DNA of 64,000 nucleotides from Tieghemostelium lacteum (lineage: Eukaryota > Evosea > Eumycetozoa > Dictyosteliales > Raperosteliaceae), in NCBI GenBank assembly GCA_001606155.1, contig LODT01000028.1:248001-312000 (forward strand), read 5' to 3'. The notes beneath the pieces were generated by a model that was not told the DNA's origin, made no database searches, and was given only the letters and a program-made list of their open reading frames with translations. Below are positions 33,209 to 43,569 of the stretch, piece after piece (within the stretch, counting starts at the first letter, position 1; the number at the start of each line of letters is the position of its first letter). The translations under genes and the position numbers were made by a program.

Positions 33209-34663
33209 TTGAAAATCATGAATTGCAGTCTACCAAATATAATAATTTATAAAATATTAGAAATTGTAATAAAATGTGCATGGTTACCTTATAGATATAA
33301 ACTTTCCTATGGATTAATAAGTAAACAAATTTTTAAAAGATTAGGAGAAATGAAAGAATATCAATACTCTAATGATTTTATATGGCTAGAAAAATCATTA
33401 GAAGATCATCTAAAGAATAAATATTGTATTATAAAAAGAATATATAGAGTTAATATAAATGTAGAATCTCAACAAGAGTACTCATTAACTAGAATCAAAA
33501 GTTTATTTCCAAATGTTCACACTTTAGAACTGCGTTGGAGAGGATCAGAACAATGTAGAGATATACTTGAATTTCTAAATTGTTTTCCATCATTATTCAA
33601 GCTACTATTGAATTCTCAGACGATGGTAGATTGTAAGGATTGGGATGATTCATTGATACCACCTCAATTAGAGGAGATTGAATATCTATTCAAACTGAGA
33701 ATGGATATGTTTGATGTTAAACTTTTAAATGCTGTACAGGGTAGACTAAAACTACTATATATCAATTCACAATTCATAGGACATTTTAATCAAGATAGTG
33801 ATGCAATTAAACAAATATTAACACTTCAATCACCAAAATTAGAATATCTATATATAGATTCTTTGTTTGATAAATTATTTATCAATCATTTTCATCAATT
33901 AAAAATCTTATCAATATCAAATTCCAATCTAGAATTTCTTATTGAACATTGGTCACAATTTAAAAAGTTACACAGTTTAATACTATCCATTTCAGAATCT
34001 ATAAATACTTTATTTCCACTATTACATCTATTGAATGAGAACTCTAATCTAACTAGATTAAAGCTGGTCATTGATCCTGGACTTGATTTTAGAGATGTAG
34101 ATCCAATGAAATATAAAGAACCTCTACATTTTCATAATCTAATAGATTTTGAAACTTTACAATTCCCAAGAAAATTAATGATAAAAATGATAATACCATC
34201 ACTAAAATTTCTATATATTGGTTATTCCAATATAGAAATACCATCACTACAATTAATAATTAATAATCATCAGAATTTAGTAAAATTATCTGTTATCATT
34301 CAATTAAAGAATATTCACGAAAAACAAAGTGAAGAACTATCATTATCATTATCACAATTACCATCATTAGAATATTTATCACTGAGTATTTATCATTTTG
34401 TTACAAAAGAAAAAGTAACAACTCACCTACTTAAACATCTTCATTTATCTAAAAGTTTAGAATTTATTCAAATTCAAACAAATGGTATTCCAATCCCATT
34501 CTTTTCTGATACACCTCATTTTCATCCTCAATTACCATTTCAATTGGTAAACTTTTCCAAATTACTTGGAGTTTCAAGTTTTTCTAGAAATGGTATTCAT
34601 TATGATGAAACAAAACCATTCTATTTAAAAATTAAAAATTATTTTAAAAATTTATTTAATTAA
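33209..34663 (+). CDS. F-box/LRR-like protein, dictyostelid family
   Basis: Single exon, 484 aa. The N-terminal 50 residues are F-box-like (CSLPNIIIYKILEIVIKCAWL ... YGLISKQIFKRLG). Leucine-rich segments fill the rest (LPSLEYLSLSIYHF, LKILSISNSNLEFL), with strong use of AT-rich codons. No membrane span or signal is seen. It is a distant paralog of the gene at 26.5 kb; the two flank the transposase-like gene. Alternative start at Met4 is possible. Function unknown beyond the F-box suggestion. Confidence 0.7.
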   Translation: MKIMNCSLPNIIIYKILEIVIKCAWLPYRYKLSYGLISKQIFKRLGEMKEYQYSNDFIWLEKSLEDHLKNKYCIIKRIYRVNINVESQQEYSLTRIKSLFPNVHTLELRWRGSEQCRDILEFLNCFPSLFKLLLNSQTMVDCKDWDDSLIPPQLEEIEYLFKLRMDMFDVKLLNAVQGRLKLLYINSQFIGHFNQDSDAIKQILTLQSPKLEYLYIDSLFDKLFINHFHQLKILSISNSNLEFLIEHWSQFKKLHSLILSISESINTLFPLLHLLNENSNLTRLKLVIDPGLDFRDVDPMKYKEPLHFHNLIDFETLQFPRKLMIKMIIPSLKFLYIGYSNIEIPSLQLIINNHQNLVKLSVIIQLKNIHEKQSEELSLSLSQLPSLEYLSLSIYHFVTKEKVTTHLLKHLHLSKSLEFIQIQTNGIPIPFFSDTPHFHPQLPFQLVNFSKLLGVSSFSRNGIHYDETKPFYLKIKNYFKNLFN

Positions 34664-34693
34664 ATATTTATTTTATAATTTATTGTATATATT

Positions 34694-37600
34694 TTAGAAT
34701 TCATCTAATTTATTAACTTTACCACCAGTAAAAATAGAAACTGTTGACATTTTAATTTTTTCTAAAGGTGGAGGTTTAAATGGTGATTTTCTTTTCTTTA
34801 GATAATAGGCCAAAGCAAAACCACCAATTAAAGCGGGTACACCTAAACCAATAACTAAACCAACAATTAAACCAACATTTGATTTTTTGTTTGAACAAGC
34901 TTCAATATTAAATTGTTTGGTTACATTACAACGTGAAGTTACAACAATCAATTCGTATTGATTAGAGGATAGATCGGTTAATTCTAATATACCTTCACCT
35001 GTAAATTGTTCTTGAATATTATTACTAAAATAGGCAATAATAGTTTGATTTGAATCAGTTCCATCATCAGGAATACTAACAAGAATAGATTCACATGAAC
35101 TTTCAAATGTCAGTGGAGAACTTGTAATAGAGAATGGAGATTCAATTATTCTAGGACAAAAGAAATCAAAAATCTGAGCTGTTGCATTATAGGTACCAAT
35201 GGCCAAATCAAGATATTCACCAGTTGTACTGTTACCAAGTGAGCCCAAATTATAGGTAATATTAAATGATGGATAGGAAGTTGATAAATGCAATGATCCA
35301 ACACTTTCAGAACTATCACAAATATTATCAGTTACAGACTCTAAAACTGGATCTTCACCACCTAAATTTACAATTCTTGATCTAATACAATAGGGAACGG
35401 AACGACTTAACTGATTGATTTGGTATTGTCCAACATTTAGATTTTCAAAATTATAAGAATCTAATGATTCTTGATTGATACCACGTGAATTTACAATCTG
35501 ATAGTAATAATCAGAATTTGAAGATTTAATTGAAATAGTACCATTCTTTGATCCTAAACATTTTTCATCTTGATTGGTAATCTCAATGTTATTTGTAATT
35601 TCATATTCAAATTGAGAATTTGCTCTATTATTATCAAAATCAGGTGTGAAAGAATAGGATTTCAATTGATTACTAATTAAATCTACATATTCCAAATTAT
35701 AAGATGTCCATGCCATATAATCAATAGTAAATACACCATTGGTATTTGGAAGACAAGGTTCACCATCACTATAAGATAACTGAGAGGAACCAAACAATTG
35801 ATAATTTGTAAATTTAACAATCATAGTATTTGGATTTTCACACTCTTTAGAGTATTCAACTATTGGAATAGGTGATGATGCCTTATATTCAAAATCAAAA
35901 GTCTTTTGACAATAATTATTCCAAAAAATATTTAATGTAATGGAAACTGGTTGAATATTTTTGAGCATTGCTGGCATCCATGTATAGAATGATGTTGTAT
36001 TACCAATAATGGTACCTGGTGCCAAAACTGGACTATAATCACTGTCAATACGATAAATGGATACATGTGAATTTAAACTATTAACACTAATAGTATAACC
36101 AACATTATTTGGGCTTTGGTCAACTGATAGATAATTACTCAATTGGGTAATTGTAATCTTTGGATCCATATAGGTTGCATTGAAATTGATACGATATCTA
36201 CATGCTTGGTATGGTAAATGACCAGAGTTTGGTTTTAATAATATAGTATTTACACCAATATTAACATTAATAAGTTCACTATTATTTAAATAGACATGAT
36301 TGGAAGCACCTCTACTACCCATATCAACATCTAAATAAGATACTGGAACTTTTGAATTACTAGATGTTAATGATACCAAACCATCACCATTGCAAGTAGG
36401 AGATATCAAAGTTTTGGTAGTAAAATAACTGGTATCCATATCAGCAAGTAGAATATTAACTGAACCAGAACATGAGGTATTATGTGAAAATGTAAATACA
36501 TAATAACCAGATTGTAAATTAATATATTCACCAGCAGAGACTTCAGTTATTTGTACAGCTTGATCAGTTCCTGAACCACCATAATAGAATAAACCAAATT
36601 CAGGATCCATATCAGCAATGTTATTTATAACAATTTTACCATCAATATTTGGTTTAACTGGAGTTAAATCTTGACAATAGGTTGGTAAAGTTAATGTAAT
36701 ATCTGGTGCAAATGTAGATGCTGTTGGGATAGTATAATTGGATGTACTATTACATTTTTGAGATGAGTACACAAAAGAAATCTCATGTTGACCTGATGGT
36801 AAACCACCCAAAACTCCACTAGCAACAGGATAATCTACACCATCAATAACTAACTTTTGTAAACCAGTAAAGTTTCCAACATTTGCCAATGAAGCATTAG
36901 ATACATAGGAACATGTAGAAGAAATCCATTGTGGTACTGTTGTAATTGGGGTATATACCTCTGGAATTTGGTATTCAAAATAATATTGGCAATCGTTTTT
37001 GACATAGTAATCGTAATAATAAGATCCTGGATTACCAACTACTTGATAGGTAGTACCATTACCATAGGCATCAGTATAAGGTGTCAACCTAAGAGTTGCA
37101 GGTTTAGATCCATCACATGGTGCAATTTCAACCCAGTTCATATAAAATTTAACCATATCTTTTACATTGATATTGGATGCATCTGGATTACCAATTTGCA
37201 TCTCACCTCTATTACCACACTGATCTGTAAAAGTCAATAGATATTGAGATTTTGGAATTGTTAGATAACCATCTTCAACATATAAAATTTCTTGTTTAAA
37301 GTTGACATACATCTCTTGATAGAGCATATGATTGGCAAAATAAATGGTGTAGTTGGTAAAACATATATCATTATCAGAAGTAACCAAATTGGATACTGGT
37401 CTTGGTATTTCTACTGATAGTCTATAATCACTAAAATAACATCCAGATCTGTCAATTACATCATAATTACCCCAATAGTCATAAGGTAAATTAAATGATC
37501 TATTATCAATGGTAACAGATGGACCTTCTGGAATGACTACTATCAAATCTAGATCTGCAGTATAGTGAAGAGTTACAGATGCTTCATCATCACAATTTCT

Positions 37601-38650
37601 TGGATATACAACAGTGTGAGTTAGAGGTAAACCTTCCCAAGAATTGAAAATAGTTGGGTAGAGTGCAACTTGACCTTGACATAGAGTTACAGTTACATAA
37701 TATTCTTCAACCAAATTAAATTCAACACCAACTTGGTATGTGGCATTGTTATAGATTATAGATTGGATAGATGAGTTGATGGCTGGATCTGTACATATTA
37801 TAGTGCCCTTAGCTGGATCTGGACATGAACCTCTTTGTTGGAAGGATATACTTGAAGGTACTAATAATGGTGATTTAATTGTAATCACCTGTTGATAACA
37901 TGCACTTGATAACATGGTGACTTGATATGACTGATCTGGTATAACTTCATAGATTCCATGTTCACCTTGAACTGTGGTATTACCTTGTTGTACTGTAATC
38001 TGAGTATACTCTCTATAGTTATGAATAACCAAAGTCATTGGACAAGTTTGAGTGAAATCATAATCTAATCCATTTAGAGTACCAGCAGATACGATATCAA
38101 TAGGAATAGACTCTGGGCCACAATTACTATTCAATCTTTGTATAGTTAAATCAGTTGAGCCTTGTGGTAAATATACCCATTTATCAGTATATGGTGATTG
38201 AACAGTAACAAATTCATTCATACCAGTTAAGGTGTAATTTATAGCAACACTATCACTAGAGAATCTAAATTTACCATAACCACCTATACATTGAGCATGT
38301 TGAATATCCAAATCGAAATAATTTGTAGTCAAACTAAATGGTACCAATTTTGAACAAGCACCTCCACGATAAGTAAAGTTAAAGTTATACTGTTGATTAC
38401 CTTCCAAAATAAAGACATAATCCATATAATTAGTTTGATAATATCTAGGAACACTTGGAGATATTGTTACATAGTTAAAACTATCAGTAGTAAAATCCAA
38501 TGGATTTACAAATACAGTATAACCACATAGACCACCTCTAAAAATATTATAATTTGTCCAATTTGCAGAATCACAAATTTGTGATTTTACATTTTGACAT
38601 GTAATTACTAATAATACTATTAAAAATAAATATTTATTTTTAGATATCAT
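34694..38650 (-). CDS. Giant type I surface protein with SprB-like repeats
   Basis: Single exon. I choose Met at 38650 (MISKNKYLFLIVLLVITCQN, a clear signal peptide), giving 1318 aa; the upstream Met at 38689 only adds Phe-rich leader. A C-terminal membrane span (VGLIVGLVIGLGVPALIGGF) and a basic Pro-containing tail end it. The ectodomain has many N-glycosylation sites and repeating units of the form Cys, short loop, small residues, then two strands (CNGDGLVSLTSS..., CLGSKNGTISIKSSN..., CDSSESVGSLHLSTS...). This resembles the Ig-like SprB-type repeat of surface adhesins; that likeness is my reading of the pattern. Adhesion or recognition is likely, but no partner is known. Confidence 0.75.
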   Translation of the reverse strand: MISKNKYLFLIVLLVITCQNVKSQICDSANWTNYNIFRGGLCGYTVFVNPLDFTTDSFNYVTISPSVPRYYQTNYMDYVFILEGNQQYNFNFTYRGGACSKLVPFSLTTNYFDLDIQHAQCIGGYGKFRFSSDSVAINYTLTGMNEFVTVQSPYTDKWVYLPQGSTDLTIQRLNSNCGPESIPIDIVSAGTLNGLDYDFTQTCPMTLVIHNYREYTQITVQQGNTTVQGEHGIYEVIPDQSYQVTMLSSACYQQVITIKSPLLVPSSISFQQRGSCPDPAKGTIICTDPAINSSIQSIIYNNATYQVGVEFNLVEEYYVTVTLCQGQVALYPTIFNSWEGLPLTHTVVYPRNCDDEASVTLHYTADLDLIVVIPEGPSVTIDNRSFNLPYDYWGNYDVIDRSGCYFSDYRLSVEIPRPVSNLVTSDNDICFTNYTIYFANHMLYQEMYVNFKQEILYVEDGYLTIPKSQYLLTFTDQCGNRGEMQIGNPDASNINVKDMVKFYMNWVEIAPCDGSKPATLRLTPYTDAYGNGTTYQVVGNPGSYYYDYYVKNDCQYYFEYQIPEVYTPITTVPQWISSTCSYVSNASLANVGNFTGLQKLVIDGVDYPVASGVLGGLPSGQHEISFVYSSQKCNSTSNYTIPTASTFAPDITLTLPTYCQDLTPVKPNIDGKIVINNIADMDPEFGLFYYGGSGTDQAVQITEVSAGEYINLQSGYYVFTFSHNTSCSGSVNILLADMDTSYFTTKTLISPTCNGDGLVSLTSSNSKVPVSYLDVDMGSRGASNHVYLNNSELINVNIGVNTILLKPNSGHLPYQACRYRINFNATYMDPKITITQLSNYLSVDQSPNNVGYTISVNSLNSHVSIYRIDSDYSPVLAPGTIIGNTTSFYTWMPAMLKNIQPVSITLNIFWNNYCQKTFDFEYKASSPIPIVEYSKECENPNTMIVKFTNYQLFGSSQLSYSDGEPCLPNTNGVFTIDYMAWTSYNLEYVDLISNQLKSYSFTPDFDNNRANSQFEYEITNNIEITNQDEKCLGSKNGTISIKSSNSDYYYQIVNSRGINQESLDSYNFENLNVGQYQINQLSRSVPYCIRSRIVNLGGEDPVLESVTDNICDSSESVGSLHLSTSYPSFNITYNLGSLGNSTTGEYLDLAIGTYNATAQIFDFFCPRIIESPFSITSSPLTFESSCESILVSIPDDGTDSNQTIIAYFSNNIQEQFTGEGILELTDLSSNQYELIVVTSRCNVTKQFNIEACSNKKSNVGLIVGLVIGLGVPALIGGFALAYYLKKRKSPFKPPPLEKIKMSTVSIFTGGKVNKLDEF

Positions 38651-38825
38651 AGTTTGTTTGGAGATAAAAAATAAAAAAAAAAAAAACAAAGGACTTTAAA
38701 AAATACGTATTTTTTTTCAGAATCTGATTTAGATTTTTTTTGCGAATCTTGATTACTTTTTATTTTTTGTAAAAATTAAGGATTTTTTGATAAACACCAT
38801 CAAGTGTATTTCTGGCAATTAGTCT

Positions 38826-40592
38826 CTAGAAAATACCATCAGATTGATTATAATATTGATAATGATCAATCATATATTTATAAAGAATATTGTGTATTGA
38901 TGGGTTCCATATATAAATGTATTTTAAATGTTGATAATTTCTTTCAATAGCTTGTTGGAAGAGTTCTAAGTCTTCGACTGGGAGTTGATCACCATCACGT
39001 GCTGGTATTCTTAAAAAGGATAGATTTTGATTGGCATCTATAATTTTACATAATGATTTTAGAAATTGTGATGTAGATTCTCTATGTTTACAATCATCAT
39101 CATCATCGATATCATCATCTTCATAGTCATCAGATAGATCTACACCTTCTTTAGAAAATACTATAGAATTTAAATTTAGAAATTTTAAGTTTTTAGCTTC
39201 AATCATTGATCTTTGAAATTCTACTATATCCCATTGATTAACATGACTAACATTGAGTTTAGTTAGAGATTTCATTCTATCCATTAAAATTATAAAATCT
39301 TTAAATCTAGTTTCAGGTAAATGTAGAATGGAAATGAAATTGTTCATTGTTAGACTCTGAATGTATTCATTGGGCAATAAACTATTTCTATTGATATAGT
39401 CCAGAGCCAATGTATGAACATTTGGATTATTACTTTTAATAAATTCTGTCATGTTTACAAATTCCAATGTTGTTGATCGATAGGATATACTAGTACACTT
39501 TGGGTGATACTTTAGAAGATATTCAGCTTTTGGTAAATGTTGAGATCTTAGATTGAATTCAGTTATGGAACTTACAGACTGCCATTGTGATTCTAATGGA
39601 ATATTAGAAACATCATCTTCATAGAAGGGAATGAACAATGACTCTAAAGTCTGATTAGTTATAGTCAGATTTTGTGGTGAATGCAATGGATCTACATCTC
39701 TAGATCCATCTAATATAAATGACTTTATAGAATGATTTGAATTTAGAGAATCAATAAGTCTTGATGTACTATAATTACCATTTTCAATCTCTACATCTTT
39801 CAATGTCTTACTTTGACAAAAGGTAGAAATAATACGATCAATATTTTCACTTTCATTTGATAAATTGACTCTAATCAACTTTAGTGTTTTCAGTACCATC
39901 TGAGGAAGTATCTCAACCAATGTCTGTTCATTTAAAGTTACAGATTGGAATGCCAAAGATTTCACATTTCTAAAATAAACTGGAATTAAATCAATGTGTC
40001 TATATTCCATATACCCATAGAAGAAGAGTTTTCTAATATTTTCCCAACCTCTAGGACCACATTTATCTAGACCTTGAAAGATCTTTTGGCAATCACCATA
40101 AACATCTTCATCATACTTTCTAAGTAATATATCTAATGATTCCAATCTTGGTAAATTGGTTGGTAACTTTATATCCCATTCATCATTTTGTCTAAATGTT
40201 ATATCATATTGAATCTCTTTTAGATTTACAAGTTTAGACATTAGATCTTCATTCATAAATTTATGATCAGTTGATCTTTCATGCCAACCAAAATTTGTTG
40301 ATTTAACACTGTGACAAAATACTGGATTATCAAATAACTGTGCATTTTTGTCATTCCAATGATATCTTATTTTTAGAGGATAAATTCCATTTAAATACTT
40401 CTTATCAATACCCCAATTACCATTTATAAAATATCTTGGCATTTTAGGTAATACATAATCTCTTATTTCATGTGATAAAATAGAAATCATTGACAGAAAT
40501 TTTATATAATCCTTTTCATCTCGATTTACAATTTTAAACCTGATTAAAAAGTATCTAAAAATCTTAATAATTAAATATCTTGGAATAATCAT
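38826..40592 (-). CDS. F-box/LRR-like paralog, copy 1 of a tandem array
   Basis: Single exon, 588 aa: an F-box-like start (MIIPRYLIIKIFRYFLIR) and irregular leucine-rich segments, with an acidic DDYEDDDIDDDDD stretch near residue 490. Its middle ~220 residues (from RKLFFYGYMEYRHIDL to NNFISILHL) differ from copy 3 at only about two positions, while the first 170 and last 120 residues differ far more. Its 5' flank (to about 40717) resembles that of copy 3 and runs directly into the broken copy 2. Confidence 0.8.
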   Translation of the reverse strand: MIIPRYLIIKIFRYFLIRFKIVNRDEKDYIKFLSMISILSHEIRDYVLPKMPRYFINGNWGIDKKYLNGIYPLKIRYHWNDKNAQLFDNPVFCHSVKSTNFGWHERSTDHKFMNEDLMSKLVNLKEIQYDITFRQNDEWDIKLPTNLPRLESLDILLRKYDEDVYGDCQKIFQGLDKCGPRGWENIRKLFFYGYMEYRHIDLIPVYFRNVKSLAFQSVTLNEQTLVEILPQMVLKTLKLIRVNLSNESENIDRIISTFCQSKTLKDVEIENGNYSTSRLIDSLNSNHSIKSFILDGSRDVDPLHSPQNLTITNQTLESLFIPFYEDDVSNIPLESQWQSVSSITEFNLRSQHLPKAEYLLKYHPKCTSISYRSTTLEFVNMTEFIKSNNPNVHTLALDYINRNSLLPNEYIQSLTMNNFISILHLPETRFKDFIILMDRMKSLTKLNVSHVNQWDIVEFQRSMIEAKNLKFLNLNSIVFSKEGVDLSDDYEDDDIDDDDDCKHRESTSQFLKSLCKIIDANQNLSFLRIPARDGDQLPVEDLELFQQAIERNYQHLKYIYIWNPSIHNILYKYMIDHYQYYNQSDGIF

Positions 40593-40717
40593 TATTACTA
40601 TTTAGTTATCTAAAATAAGATTATTAAAAAAAACATTTTAACTTTAAATTCAACAAATACAACAAAAAATTACTAAAAAAAATCTAATTTTTATTTTATT
40701 CAAATATCATTTCCTTC

Positions 40718-41340
40718 AAATCAATGTGTCTATATTCCATATACCCATAGAAGAAGAGTTTTCTAATATTTTCCCAACCTCTATGACCACATTTATCTAG
40801 ACCTTGAAAGATCTTTTGACAATCACCATAAACATCTTCATCATACTTTCTAAGTAATATACCTAAAAATTCCAATCTTGGTAAATTGGTAGGTAACTTT
40901 ATATTCCATTCATCATTTTGTCTAAATGTTATATCATATCGAATCTCTTTTAGATTTACAAGTTTAGACATTAGATACACTTTCATAGGTTCGATATGAT
41001 CAGTTGATCTTTTATGTCAACCCACATAATATGCGATTTAACACTCTGACAAAATACTGGATTATCAAATATCTGTAGATATTTGTCATTCCAATGATAA
41101 TTAATTTTTAGAGGATAAATTCCATTTAAATACTTCTTATCAATAACCGAGCCAACTATAAAATATCTTGGCATTTTAGGTAATACATTATCTCTTATTT
41201 CATGTGATAAAATAGAAATCTTTGACAGAAATTTTATATAATCCTTTTCATCTCTATTTACAATTTTAGACCTTATTAAAAAGTATCTAAAAATCTTAAT
41301 AATTAAATATCTTGGATCATTATTATAAATATCTCTTATA
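40718..41340 (-). pseudogene. Broken copy 2 of the tandem F-box/LRR-like array
   Basis: This holds only the first third of the gene: homology starts near 41320 (PRYLIIKIFRYFLIRSK) and stops abruptly at RHIDL (40718). There the sequence changes to the 5' flank of copy 1. The usual start codon is lost by a small shift before PRYLII, and a second shift near 40985-41030 splits the frame. It shares details with copy 3 (YHWNDKYLQIFDNPVFCQSVKS) rather than copy 1. It looks like a product of unequal recombination. Confidence 0.85.
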
Positions 41341-41404
41341 ATAGATTTAAATCTATTACTTTTTATTTTATGCAAAAATTTTGATTGACATAACAGGCAG
41401 TCTA

Positions 41405-43186
41405 CTAGAAAATACCATCAGATTGATTATAATATTGAGAATGTGCAATCATATATTTATAAAGAATATTGGATATTGATGGATTCCATATATAAATATA
41501 TTTTAAATGTTGATAATTTCTTTCAATAGTTTGTTGGAAGAGTTCTAAGTCTTCGACTGGGAGTTGATCACCATCACGTGCTGGTATTCTTAAAAAGGAT
41601 AGATTCTGATTAGCATCTATAATTTTACATAATGATTTTAGAAATTGTGATGTAGATTCTCTATGTTTACAATCATCATCATCATCATCGATATCACCAT
41701 CATCATAGTCATCAGATAACTCTACACCTTCTTTAGGAAACACTATAGAATTTAAATTTAGAAATTTTAAGTTTTTAGCTTCAATCATTGATCTTTGAAA
41801 TTCCACTATATCCCATTGATAAACATGACTAACATAGAGTTTAGTTAGAGATTTCATTCTATCCATTAAAAATATAAAATCTTTAAATCTAGTTTCATGT
41901 AAATGCAGAATGGAAATGAAATTGTTCATTGTTAGACTCTGAATGTATTCATTGGGCAATAAACTATTTCTATTGATATAGTCCAGAGCCAATGTATGAA
42001 CATTTGGATTATTACTTTTAATAAATTCTGTCATGTTTACAAATTCCAATGTTGTTGATCGATAGGATATACTAGTACACTTTGGGTGATACTTTAGAAG
42101 ATATTCAGCTTTTGGTAAATGTTGAGATCTTAGATTGAATTCAGTTATGGAACTTACAGACTGCCATTGTGATTCTAATGGAATATTAGAAACATCATCT
42201 TCATAGAAGGGAATGAACAATGACTCTAAAGTCTGATTAGTTATAGTCAGATTTTGTGGTGAATGCAATGGATCTACATCTCTAGATCCATCTAATATAA
42301 ATGACTTTATAGAATGATTTGAATTTAGAGAATCAATAAGTCTTGATGTACTATAAGTACCATTTTCAATCTCAACATTTTTCAATGTCTTACTTTGACA
42401 AAAGGTAGAAATAATACGATCAATATTTTCACTTTCATTTGATAAATTGACTCTAATCAACTTTAGTGTTTTAAGTACCATCTGAGGAAGTATCTCAACC
42501 AATGTCTGTTCGTTTAAAGTTACAGATTGGAATGCCAAAGATTTCACATTTCTAAAATAAACTGGAATTAAATCAATGTGTCTATATTCCATATACCCAT
42601 AGAAAAAGAGTTTTCTAATATTTTCCCAACCTCTAGGACCACATTTATCTAGACCTTGAAAGATCTTTTGACAATCAGCATAAACATCTTCATAAACATC
42701 TTCATCATACTTTCTAAGTAATATATCTAATGATTCCAATCTTGGTAAATTGGTTGGTAACTTTATATTCCATTCATCATTTTGTCTAAATGTTATATCA
42801 TATCGAATCTCTTTTAGATTTACAAGTTTAGACATTAGATCCTCTTTCATAAGTTCTTTATGATCAGTAGGTCTTTCATACCAACTAAAATTTGTTGATT
42901 TAACACTCTGACAAAATACTGGATTATCAAATATCTGTAGATATTTGTCATTCCAATGATAATTAATTTTTAGAGGATAAATTCCACCTAAATACTTCTT
43001 ATCAAAAACCGAGCCAACTATAAAATATCTTGGCATTTTAGGTAATACATAATCTCTTATTTCATGTGATAAAATAGAAATCATTGACAGAAATTTTATA
43101 TAATCCTTTACATCTCGATTTACAATTTTAGACCTGATTAAAAAGTATCTAAAAATCTTAATAATTAAATATCTTGGAATAATCAT
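41405..43186 (-). CDS. F-box/LRR-like paralog, copy 3 of a tandem array
   Basis: Single exon, 593 aa, collinear with copy 1. It carries a 4-residue in-frame duplication (DEDVYEDVYADC against DEDVYGDC), from a short tandem repeat at about 42675-42700. Acidic stretch, leucine-rich segments and the ending NQSDGIF match copy 1. Codon use matches neighbours, so recent local duplication rather than transfer is indicated. Expression is unknown. Confidence 0.8.
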   Translation of the reverse strand: MIIPRYLIIKIFRYFLIRSKIVNRDVKDYIKFLSMISILSHEIRDYVLPKMPRYFIVGSVFDKKYLGGIYPLKINYHWNDKYLQIFDNPVFCQSVKSTNFSWYERPTDHKELMKEDLMSKLVNLKEIRYDITFRQNDEWNIKLPTNLPRLESLDILLRKYDEDVYEDVYADCQKIFQGLDKCGPRGWENIRKLFFYGYMEYRHIDLIPVYFRNVKSLAFQSVTLNEQTLVEILPQMVLKTLKLIRVNLSNESENIDRIISTFCQSKTLKNVEIENGTYSTSRLIDSLNSNHSIKSFILDGSRDVDPLHSPQNLTITNQTLESLFIPFYEDDVSNIPLESQWQSVSSITEFNLRSQHLPKAEYLLKYHPKCTSISYRSTTLEFVNMTEFIKSNNPNVHTLALDYINRNSLLPNEYIQSLTMNNFISILHLHETRFKDFIFLMDRMKSLTKLYVSHVYQWDIVEFQRSMIEAKNLKFLNLNSIVFPKEGVELSDDYDDGDIDDDDDDCKHRESTSQFLKSLCKIIDANQNLSFLRIPARDGDQLPVEDLELFQQTIERNYQHLKYIYIWNPSISNILYKYMIAHSQYYNQSDGIF

Positions 43187-43569
43187 TATTACTATTTAGT
43201 TATCTAAAATAACATTGTAAAAAATAAAATGTACAATTTTACTCCAAAAAATACCCAAAAATTCATCAAATTGATTGATAATTTTATTCAAATTTCATTT
43301 CCTTAACTTAAAATTATCTAAGCTCCCCACCCGAATTAATTTATTCGGGTAATTTTATAAATATTTAAATTGAGGTTGAAAGAAATTTCATTTGATTAAA
43401 TAATGGATAGTTATTGAAAAGTTTTTTTAATTATAAAAATCCGGATTAAAATATCAATAGAATCAATTTCGGGTTTTAAAAAGTACATAGAATCTTATCT
43501 GTTTAGATATTTAAATAGTTTTAAAAACAAAAATAAAATGATGATAATATCATTTTTAAATTAAAAAAT
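43187..43569. other. Spacer upstream of copy 3 and of the secreted Cys-rich gene
   Basis: Divergent promoter region. The segment 43281-43305 resembles 40692-40717, marking the duplicated 5' flank of the tandem array. A perfect palindromic hairpin ACCCGAAT-6 nt-ATTCGGGT lies at 43329-43350, about 220 bp before the start of the secreted protein gene. Confidence 0.55.
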
